From: Maylandia zebra
Taxonomy: Eukaryota > Chordata > Actinopteri > Cichliformes > Cichlidae
Direction: 5' to 3'
Length of the DNA stretch: 64,000 nucleotides
Assembly (NCBI RefSeq): GCF_041146795.1
Contig: NC_135170.1
Coordinates: forward strand, 4,144,533-4,208,532
This document shows positions 54,301 to 64,000 of the stretch, in pieces; position 1 is the stretch's first letter, and every line of letters begins with the position of its first letter. Below the pieces are notes generated by a model, which was not told where the DNA came from, made no database searches, and saw only the letters and a program-made list of their open reading frames with translations. A program made the translations under genes and the position numbers.

Positions 54301-57300
54301 TGCAAACTTCATTTCAACATTGTTATTAACAGACGTGTGATTTAACGATTGATGAGAGAGCTTTGTGAGCAGCCAGCAGATGTAATTTTCCGTTTCTGTG
54401 CCCTTATTGTCGACATAATGATTTTAATTGCTCGTTGTTTGTTTCATGTGTTGTGTCCAGAGCGCTCTAATAGTTCTGCATCCATCCAGTAGCTGATGAT
54501 TGCTACCGCTGAGAAACACAGACTGCCTATTTTTAGTGGATTTATCAAAATGAGAACATCCACCTTTGCACTTTGAAGTTGAGACAATATTTGAACAAAT
54601 ATTTCATCTTATTGGATGAGAAAAAAAAAAAAACAGATAATGAACATGGACAAAAATGTACTCGACTACTTAAAATCAGACCTGGTGCTCATGACTCAAA
54701 CCACCTTAGTTTTAGTGCAGAGCAGTCTTATCGAAACACTTAAACGTTTACGACCTGCTCTTATCTTTCCCACTGAAGCGAGAGACTTAATCACTCAAAA
54801 ATCTAAAGAGCTCTCCAAGGTCAAAGACGTTTGTGGATGCCCTTCAGTGCAGCAAAGGATATTCATTCAGGTCGAGAGCAGAGTTCACCTAAACCTGTTT
54901 TCTCAAACCTTCTGTTTTTGAGCAGTGGCTCCTAAACATTAAACAATGTTGTTGCTGCTCTTCTAGCTAGTTTGAAAAATAAATCGAGTTTCTGAAACAT
55001 AATCAGTCTGCGAGGACAATTTAATCCCCAATGCATAAAACCTGTTGATGGTTGTTTACGTGGATATACTGTCATGTTATAGAGAAATTCCCATGATTCA
55101 GTTATACAGTTGTCAGTTTGCTAATCCAGTATTGATCTAGCAGCATGTTGGTCTTTTGTTGTCCCACAGCTATAACCATCAAATCTGCTGGTCGTTTATT
55201 TCAAACCATATGTTTGAATCCTCATAAATGCAACCGTCACACTTTAGATATGTTGTATGTATATATCTAATCTATATATTTAAAAAAAAAAAGAAACTTT
55301 AATATGAGTTAAGTGGTATGAGTGATTATTTCTCCTTTGACCTGATCTTGATATGATCTTGCTTATCTGCTGCTTTAAGTTCTCTTCAAGCGACTATAAC
55401 TAAATTACCCAAATCACTGTTTTCAGGAGCTTGTGGTTATTGCGGTGTGGAAATTGCACGTCCAAAATTGCAGTGGAGCAGAAGTGGCGTCTGGCATGAT
55501 TGTGTCGGTTTTTTATTGGCTGTTGCAGCTGTGATTCTGGGCAATTTGAAAGCCAAGCATAAGAATCCCAGTACATCAATAACAAGCAACATTACTGTAT
55601 GTTGCAGTGAGTTTGTGCTGCTGTTTAACTGGATTCCAGTGTAATATGTTTCTCCAGCAGTCTGTGCATCATACTGTCAATATTTTCCAGGAGATTTAGA
55701 CGTGTAAGATAGACATGGGGAATGTCGGGAAGTTAAGACCCAAAGGAGGAAGAAAAATACTTACACATGGTGTCCAAAGGTTTCAGGTTTCTTACTTTCG
55801 ATGCATCTTTCTGTTAAGTTATCTTTTATTTTTTCTTATTGTTTTGGGGCCAAAAATAAAGTCAAATCATTATAAAAGATGAGGAGAATGTTGGCTGCCC
55901 AGATGAGCTTGAAGAGATTCAGAATGCAAATCACACATGGCAGTAAAAGCATTTCCCCTGTCCAGTGACTGAACAGGTCGCTTCCTTTTTCCTACTTTAT
56001 CCAGGAAGAATCACCAGCTGTGGTTACGACACCCACAGGAGAGGGCAGAACTGTGAGCATGTTCGCCTGAAGAAAAGGAAGAAGGCTTCAGCTCCCCAGT
56101 GCAGTTTTCATGTCAACAGAAGGATAATCTGAGACTGCAGCTTGTACAATACAAACACAGTGAAGACCTGCTTGTAAAAAGATTGTTACAAAGCCTGTAA
56201 CAGTTTTACACAGTATTGCATTAGGAGGCAAAAAAGTAATAATTTAGTTTTGTATTGTTTTTTTTGCTTTATTTAAAATTAAGCAGATAGTTCATGAGAT
56301 TAACAACAAAATTACCAATTGAATCCAAAGCGAAGTCGTGACTCCTCACCTGCTCTCGACCACAAGAACACATGAATAAATCACTGCTTCAAATGAGCCA
56401 CTTCTTTTGATTTCTGTGTGATGATCCTCATCAATATACAAGAGACACGGTGCCTAAAGCCCATGAAAACATTGTTTTTATGCTTTTTATTTTTTAAGCA
56501 ATGTTAAAACAGTATGCTAATGTACCAAAAAAAACATAATTATTTTGCAAGTGGTGTAATTCTGACACTTTGTGCACCGAGGACAGTATAATGCTGTTTG
56601 AGTCCAACTCCTTTAAATCAAGAAATGTAAACCTCTCATATGAAAATGAAACTGCAGCAATTTGAGTGAAAAGTGATTTGAGCTGTTCACAGTATAGTAA
56701 CTTATAATAGCTGCTGCTTGTTTTGGTGCTGAACTAATCTGGAGGAGAGGTTTTTGATACCGGATGCTTTTTGGTTTTCTGTTGTAGTCTCAGTTCTGCA
56801 TTAGCTGATCGCTTTTAAAAGAAAGCTTGAACTTAAACAAACCCTCGCAGCCTAACTGACCCATTTTAAAACGTATGTATTGTTTCAGGCCTGTGTCTGG
56901 GTGACAGTGGGTTCTGAGAGGTGGGGGAAGCAGGGGTGACGTGCACCTGGAAGCTATACAGTGGATTCCTGGGTGTATGGGTGGGTGGGGGCTCAGGTCT
57001 GTAGCTGCATTCATACGGCTCCTCGTGTAAACAGGTGTGAAGCAGGAGTTTGCTGACGGTCATGGTCAGCCCTCACAAGTTTGTAGTGTTTAAAACACCA
57101 AATCCAGTGACGCACATCGAGGGAGTGAGTCATCAAATGGAGAGATCGGGACCATCTTTTGCCATCACACAAATGCAATTCACTTTCAGCCACACACGCA
57201 TCCACAGTACCACAAACACACCCACCCACAGTGGCTTCCACAGAGAGCTTCACATGTTACGCTTAAGGTTGCTTTCTGCATTCAACACAGGCTCATAATG

Positions 57301-58246
57301 TTTGTAAAGCAGATTGCGTTATTCTTTGTGTGCGCGCTTTGAGGTCTTCAATAAGGGGCCTGGAGCCATTTGCATCCGCCGTCCACTTCATTCATCTCGA
57401 CCGCTTAAGAGTGGAGATGCAACAATGACTCTGCCTCCATCAGCTGCAGCGGCTCAAGGTCCTCGCAGAATGTCGCAGTGCAGATGCAAACATGTGACCG
57501 TGGTTTATGTCAGCCAGGAATCTTTAACTCAGTGAGACCAGTGCGAGATTGAAATCAAACTCCCCTTAAAGCGGTGCATTTAAGGGGCTGCTTTGTTCAT
57601 ACCTTTATACTTCCTGGCACCTCACAGGGGCGGATGATAAATGAGTGTTTCGTTTAGGGGGAGCTGAGCTGTTGATGGTTATTGTAGCTAGGGATGTGAT
57701 GGTTATTAGCTGACTGAAGGGTTCAATATTGCAACCCCTTCTTGGGTTTTTTGTTTAAATGAATTAGTGATGTTATCACTATATTACAGCGGTTGTGTAA
57801 CACAGCAGACATGCGCCTGCAGCTGCATTACACATCTCTGCTAATACACAGATTGCATGTTGTCGATGAGAAAGATGAAGTTTTTTGAGCTATAAAGTAT
57901 TTGGATGCCTTTTGTCAAAATAAGCAGACATGTGGGGTTATGAGTGGATAATAGAGCCTCGAAATAATATCGCAGTATTTCAAGAAAATATTTCTATTGT
58001 TACGGGAAAAATGTTTTATTGGTGCTTGCAGGCAGCGGGATTTATAACGACTTGTAAGGTGTTATAGCCTCGCCTTGTCCCACTGTTGTGCACATGTAAA
58101 GGTGTTGTATTGTTTAAGCAATAATATTGTCATATGGCATTTTTTTTATATCATGGAAAATTTATACTGCCTATATTATAATCTGTCACAACCCCTTATA
58201 GAACAGTACATAATAACATATGGATATTGACCTATGAGTAAAGAAG
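51366..58246. other. Intron-like or intergenic DNA
   Basis: No exon, transposon end or RNA gene could be supported. AT-rich simple stretches are common. A few short open frames (for example 54092-54340) show no family features. Confidence 0.45.
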
Positions 58247-58306
58247 GCTGCTAATGCTCTCGCTGCTAATGCTCTCGCTGCTAATGCTCTCGCTGCTAAT
58301 GCTCTC
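58247..58306. repeat. 15-bp tandem repeat, 4 units
   Basis: Four perfect copies of GCTGCTAATGCTCTC in a row. The unit is a multiple of three and stays open on the - strand, but nothing suggests that it is translated. Confidence 0.95.
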
Positions 58307-61300
58307 CACGCTCTGAGTAACGCAACTCGTTCTTTTAATTTCCATGTAATCAATCTAAAAACAGTCTGGATGGAGGATTCGTTAGAACAGAAAGGAAGTC
58401 GCGGCGGTGACGGCACACTGCACAATCTTTTCCTGTTTTTGCTGTCTCACCTTTAACGAGAAGACTAAACCGGAAATGCTCCCAAATAGTTGACAAGCCA
58501 CACTTTACTGGATGCTGGATAGTCGCCGTGTTTAACAGCTCACTAGGAGCGCTCAGTGTGACATGTTTGTGTATCGTTGCATCGATGTATTAGTAAGACC
58601 AGCTTTCTTTTTTGTTTTCCTCGGGATTCTAGGATTTATAGTTTTTAATCTTAAAGGGTAACTTTAGTTTCGTAACACTGAATACTGGTCAAGCTGCATT
58701 CCTATTCTCTTGTTCATGGTAGAGACTCACACTATGACACCAGTCTTGCAACATTACAGTTAGCAAGAAAGCTAAATGGTTCCTCTAAACAGCTGCTTTT
58801 TATTGCCAAGTGCAGCTTTTGGGCAAAGCTAAAGGTAAAATGTTTCAATCTGGAGCTCAGAAACAAAGAGGAGACTGTTCTGAGGTCAGTCACCTGGACG
58901 TAGTTGTGTCACCCACAGTTACAGTTTTCCAGCCTTGGACTCTCCAAGTTTCTGCAAAGTTCCTGCTAATTTCATGTCTTTGCTTTGCCTTTGTGTCATC
59001 TTGTCCTCGGGGACATTTCATCTTTCTCTGCCCCCCGGTGTGAACGAGGAACTGAGTGAACCTCTGAGAGAGAGAAGGGAAGTCGGGGGTAAAGAAAAAG
59101 ACGAAGCAAGGAGAGATGGAAAAGCAGAATCTTTACTTTCCCACATGGTTATCCTGTTATATCAACTCTCCTTTTCTTCGCTCTTCAACACATTTCCATC
59201 TGTCATGTTTCTTTTTTCTAAATGCACACTGTACTGGTTTGACCTCATGTTTGGTTTGATTTCATTTTCTCCTCTTCCATTTCCTGCTCTCGTGTCTCGA
59301 TTGGATAAAAGGCCGATTGATTGTATTCGATGTTCGGAGCCGGATATTCCCATAAAAGCTTTCAAAGCAGAGTTTCTCGTCTGTCAGTCTCTGCACTTTA
59401 TTTTATGCTCTTGTCTTTGTTGGTCCCTGTTTCACTGGTTTTTCACACATTTTTAAAACAAACCGTAAGCCACACTGCAGGCAAGCCACACGTCACGTGT
59501 TAACTAAACACGCGGTGTATACACTCCATAGTCAGGAATCTCACCTGACATAACCAAGAAATCCGATGATCCCAACATTCTGACAACTTCGTGGAGTAGC
59601 TCCAGTCAGCCACCTGTTGCTGTGTTTATCTGCACCACCACCTCATGAAGTCAGGCGGATTCTAGACCGGCAACCTGCACCAATACGTCCACGCTTATGT
59701 AAATGCCAGCCCACCTCCGACAGGGTCACATGATGTGGGATGACTTATAAATGTGCCACCGTTGGTGTGAATGATCAGCGTCAGTGAGCTTTAACATCGT
59801 CACAGTTAGCTAATCATTAAACTTACGGATATGAGAGGCATTAATTTCTCGTGTAACCCTGAGCTGAATTGCAAATACATTTATTTCCAAAATGTTAATT
59901 CAGTTTAGGTCTGATGACTCCAGGTAGAATAAGATTAGAGATTTGTCTTCTGCTCACCCTACGAGCTCGTACTTCAAGCCTAATTAAATTTACTGGCACT
60001 AATACTAGGAGAGCAGCATAAAAACTCTGAAGGCTCTTGAGCAGCTAGTACAGAAAATCAGCACGTAGCGCACTTGCTCTTATAGACATGTCAGGGACCG
60101 ACGCTGGAACACTGAGATCTCTGTGGGTGCAGCTCAAGATGAACAGACGTCACCTTGAGGAGGCTGAAACTAAACAGGGACAGAATCTGTATGCATTTGT
60201 TTCTGACTTGTATAGTACTACAACCTCATCACATGGATGCTGTTTATCACACCAAAGCTGGCTGTGTGGGATTCGGCCTGACCGACGATGTCTGTGTGGA
60301 CTGTGTGTGTAGCGTTGGTATTTGCTGTGTCAGCAGGGTCACTGGTGGCGTGTTGTTCAGAGAACTATCATGGAAAATTCCACTGGACATGGGTTTTATC
60401 TAGTGTGTGTGTGTCTGTGTGTGTGATGATAGAGTGGCTATTGTTTGAGTTTGTTAGAGAGACAGAAGTGGTCCCACTGGATGGGCAAAATCCATGCAAA
60501 TATCTTGTGTTGAAAATATTGTTTCAGCTCATCTATTCTTAATGCAGCCGTTCATACCAACCGTGTAATTTCACTGGACGAATGTGCAACATTTCATTTT
60601 TTCAAGCTTGATTGATTTATGGTTTTTGTTTAGTTTTTTAAAATACAAATAAACTGATCTGACCAATCAAAACGCGCTTCAGTACTGAATATACAATGAT
60701 ATTTAAAATAATACATTTTAACAGCTACAAACTGCTTTGGGTAAGTCAGTTCTCGATGATTTCTCTGCCTCCTTACATACAGTATCATCTCTGCCAACAA
60801 GCACTGAAACTGCCTCACTGACATCCTGAATATGTCTATATTTTATAGATAGATAGATGGGATGAACCCAGAATCTCAGTTTCTTCTTTTTTTTCCACAA
60901 AAAAGCAGAAAAGTTAGACACTAACTAAACTACAATGCACACTAGCTATACACTCCAAACATGCTAAATGTCACAAATCTGTCGCCCTCCCTTCAAAATA
61001 CACAACGGCAGCCTGGGACACAGCGGACAAGAAGTCGTTCCTGTTGTCCTGCATGTCTGTAGTTTGGATTGAAGCAGAGTCACATGATCATATACTTGAG
61101 GATGCATGGACTGCAACACACGCTAGGATGCTTATGTGTCCGTATACGTGCAGCATGGGAGTGCTGAACTTCCTTTGAGATGCTAAAGTGTTGAATAACT
61201 GAGTTATTATTACTAAATTTCTATCAAACTTAATCTGCGTCATTACACTTTGATGTTTCATCAGCATCGCAGCAGGTTGCTAATGCTTTGCGACACAGAC

Positions 61301-62603
61301 TCACATGGCAGCCTTTCAAATCGATAAAATTAGAGTCCAGCTTCGTCGTAGATTGGGTGCCAGTAAATAGAGCCTTCTTAGTGAGTGACAGCTGGATGCC
61401 GTCTTATTTAAATCTCTGACGTCTGGAGTGTGGCGTTCCCCTGAAGATGTGGACGTAGCCAGGTTTGGGTTTTTTTTCCCAGACCCGAAGGATCGAGTGT
61501 AAGTGATCTGCTAAGGCTTTCAAGCGACGCACAATCACAGACGAAGATTTTCCCATCGTTGCTAAGTCGTACATTTTTGACACCAAAATCAGAGTTACTG
61601 TGGGATCATTTAAGAACAATAAAATCTGTGGATTCCTTTGAGTCTGAGGGGATAAAAACATCACTATGAAGCATTTTGGATGTAAGAGTGTTCAGATTTC
61701 AGTAGATGATGACGAGGGCTGGTGGACGAATCTGGCACCTCTGAGAGGTTCATGCTAAAGGGAGCAGTAAACTCTAAGGTCAAGGCTGCAGTCGCTTTTC
61801 CACTAAAGAATATTGCAGCTTTAATTTTCAAACATTTTGCCGACTGTAACCTTCGTTCTTGTGTTGCAGAGAGTTCGATGCCAGCTGTGGTTTCTGTGAC
61901 TATAAAGATCGGTGCATGCATGTCGGGTCTGTTATCGTGTGTGGCCTCTTACTGTCCCCTGCTCTTATCTTGGTCTCCTCACGTTTGCTTCACACCTCTA
62001 ATGACTCAGCATTTTTATTTGAGCATGGAAAGCGTGTATATTTTCACATTTTACCTTATATTTCGAATCTACCTGGGGTATTTCTTGTTGTTAAACTTGA
62101 TTAGTGTTGCATGTATAACCTGCAATGTACTGTGAGAAAAAAGGGCCAGTTTTTACAATAACATTATTACAATAATGGTTTTTGCTCCCTTTTATAAATG
62201 GCAAACTTCCACTGCTGGTACTTGAACGTGTTCAGCTTCACTGTTTTTACAGCAGCATGCCAAAACACACACACCATCACACACTTTCTGATGCCAGTCT
62301 CCAGTTCCACCACATCCCAGAGGTGCTCCACCTTTCAGATTGAGATCTGGTTACTGTGGAAGCCACTTGAGTTCGGTGAACTGATTGTTATGTTCCAGAA
62401 CCTGTTTGGCATGATTTTGTGTTTAGCTTCTGAGATCAGACAAGAGCAGGCGTGCTCAGGGTGGCCGAAGCAAGGCTAAAATGAAAGGAGGCAAATATAA
62501 GTTCACAACTGAAACAATGATGTAAAACACATTACGAGTGGCAGTGAAGAGTCACGGGAAGTCCTCCAGGAACCTGAACTTGGTGATGCACAACCAAGGA
62601 ACG
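58307..62603. other. Intron-like or intergenic DNA
   Basis: The longest open frame (58935-59456, +) has no conserved motif or splice support. I see no genes here. Confidence 0.45.
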
Positions 62604-62790
62604 GTTCAATTCAGTTTCACTTAGGTGCCAAATAATAACAACAGTCGCCTGAAGTTGCTTTATATTGTAAGGATTAACAATGGAGAGGAAACCTCAAAAA
62701 TCACACAAACCCCCTGTGAGCAGCACTTTGGCAACAGCAGGAAGGAAAAACTCCCTTTAAACAGGAAGAAACCTCGGGGAGGGGCAGGGG
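62604..62790 (-). repeat. Fish LINE/SINE 3' end, inverted
   Basis: On the - strand the block reads GAGGTTTCTTCCTGTTTAAA, GGGAGTTTTTCCTTCC, ACAATATAAAGCAACTTCAG and GTGAAACTGAATTG, the same 3' end as at 40900-41116 but in the opposite orientation and more diverged. Confidence 0.65.
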
Positions 62791-64000
62791 ACACGGCACC
62801 TTCTTCCTGTAGTTACTTCTGTTGCTCCTGCCACAGAAACATCCAGCCAATAATAATAATGGCCTGCACATTATTTCTACTGACGCATTTTGCTTTTGCT
62901 TTGGATTTTGCTCTCTGTAATCACAAACTCATGATTCAGACCAGAGTGACACAACTACAGGTTTGAAAATGCTGGAAAATTATGACAAATTTAAAAATAT
63001 TCATTTAAAAAATTCAGTTCCAGCATTGTTTTAAGGAAGCAGAGTTTGTAGTGTGTTGTGCAGGAATGTGATGGTGGCCCTTTTAACAGCAGCAGTAGTA
63101 ACGAGGTGAGCTAAGTCTGCACTCACCTTATCTTGTTTTCCAACCTTTCCCTGAGTGCTGTGTCTTATCTGCCACTTTCTCCCTGTCCCACCTCCTCTCC
63201 TTGGAAAGACCCTCTGTTTTGTTTGTCTGTTCTCTCCGTCATCCTGTAAAAGCTTTTCCTTTTTTAACTTTAGCGGCTCGCTATTCCTTTGGGAAGGAGG
63301 TTGCTTTGGTCACAGTGTAAACGGAGACAGACGTGTTGATGGTCATAAAGGAAGCGCGCTGTCCTGAGGGGCTGTGATTACATTAACCTCGTGTCTATTG
63401 AGTTAATCAGACACCGTGCTCACTCGGAGCTGTGCTTCAAAACCGTAAAGTGTGTAACTGCTGCCAGAGCGTGTAGCTGGTTCTTAAAGCAACTGGCTGT
63501 GTGCTGAGCAAACTCTGATGTCAAATGATCAAAGGTTAGAGCGCTAATCATGTTCAGATATTTAGAGCGTGGTGCTGTAGTTTTTGTGTTCATTAGCAAC
63601 AGTCGGTCCTGTTTTGGTGTTTTTGTTTATCCGCAGCTGTTCCAGAAACATCCGCAGCTGTTTTCCAACCTTTCGATGGCTATTATTCATCCTCGGTTAC
63701 AGAAACCAGATTCCACTGAGCTCATTAATCCATCTGAACAAGCATCCAGCTTTGATGTGCCTTTGTGCCAGACTCTCCTCTTAGGACGATGCTTAACTTC
63801 TAGATTGTTATAATGCAACCTGTATTGTCCTTTGAGTGTTTTTGGGGCGGGCTTAGTGAGCAGGTCCGACTGTGAAACCACATGCTTATTGGTGAATACT
63901 TGTTCGACAAGTCATTAGAAAACAAGCATGTTTTATAACATGGACTCTTCTTTTTGGCCAAAACCAAGACTTTTCAAAATGACATTTTATTCAGTGTGAC
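62791..64000. other. Intron-like or intergenic DNA at the window end
   Basis: No exon or element is recognised. Any continuation of the gene starting near 47.4 kb must have its main exons beyond 64000. Confidence 0.45.

Noticed and set aside
54092-54340. 82-codon + strand frame (MTDFSAQK...)
   Set aside because: It looked like a possible Harbinger-type or small host gene, but there are no inverted ends, no motif and no splice sites.
58935-59456. 173-codon open frame on the + strand
   Set aside because: No domain, no splice context, hydrophobic and charged patches in random order; overlapping open frames in other frames are of similar quality.
61859-62104. 81-codon frame with a Cys-rich start after a TTGCAG acceptor-like site
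   Set aside because: The cysteines and acceptor could be chance; the frame then becomes hydrophobic and ends without a donor or poly(A) signal, and no family is recognised.

Overview
The window is vertebrate nuclear DNA, most likely from a percomorph teleost and possibly a cichlid. The evidence is the split genes with GT-AG introns, long AT-rich intergenic stretches, CA/GT microsatellites, and repeat families typical of ray-finned fish: L2-like LINEs with pentanucleotide tails, hAT and piggyBac-type elements, Tc1 relics and a gamma-type endogenous retrovirus. There is no bacterial-style operon, CRISPR array or recognisable tRNA/rRNA gene. The side-by-side DNASE1 and NAA60 homologues recall human 16p13.3, where the two genes are also near each other.

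Layout. 1-3.3 kb: a dead L2-like LINE (family A) split by a 2,038-bp hAT element with a perfect 8-bp target duplication. 3.7-4.0 kb: the last exon and poly(A) signal of an unidentified + strand gene. 4.5-5.7 kb: a repeat with inverted ends and an internal 356-bp tandem duplication. 7.0-9.2 kb: a deoxyribonuclease I gene on the - strand that lacks one conserved exon. 9.4-13.5 kb: a broken, 5'-truncated endogenous retrovirus on the - strand (pol, env, 3' LTR). 14.8-18.1 kb: a near full-length LINE with an uninterrupted endonuclease/reverse transcriptase ORF. 20.3-22.1 kb: a two-exon C2H2 zinc-finger gene (-). 22.2-29.1 kb: a three-level nest, with LINE A interrupted by LINE B, which is itself interrupted by a piggyBac-type MITE. 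30.5-32.6 kb: another LINE A copy in the opposite orientation. 34.6-35.2 kb: a truncated paralogue of the zinc-finger gene (-). 37.6-38.0 kb: a LINE tail and a Tc1-like relic. 38.6-42.7 kb: naa60, the N-alpha-acetyltransferase of NatF, complete at 242 codons and containing a U12-type AT-AC intron. 47.4 kb to the end: a promoter and noncoding first exon of another + strand gene, a possible tiny first coding exon at 51.3 kb, then intron-like sequence with microsatellites.

The intact cellular genes are naa60 and zinc-finger copy 1. Zinc-finger copy 2 is shortened by a one-base frameshift and dnase1 is missing an exon. The two zinc-finger genes plus their upstream DNA form an old tandem segmental duplication, and copy 1 was later expanded by about 9 kb of nested LINE insertions. 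The most notable observations are the minor-class intron of naa60, whose retention would swap the membrane-binding C-terminus for a hydrophobic tail; the dnase1 exon loss next to a transposon-like end; the paired zinc-finger genes with 18-nt coding first exons; and a palindromic CA/TG array near 48.1 kb. All family assignments come from reading motifs; no database search was run.
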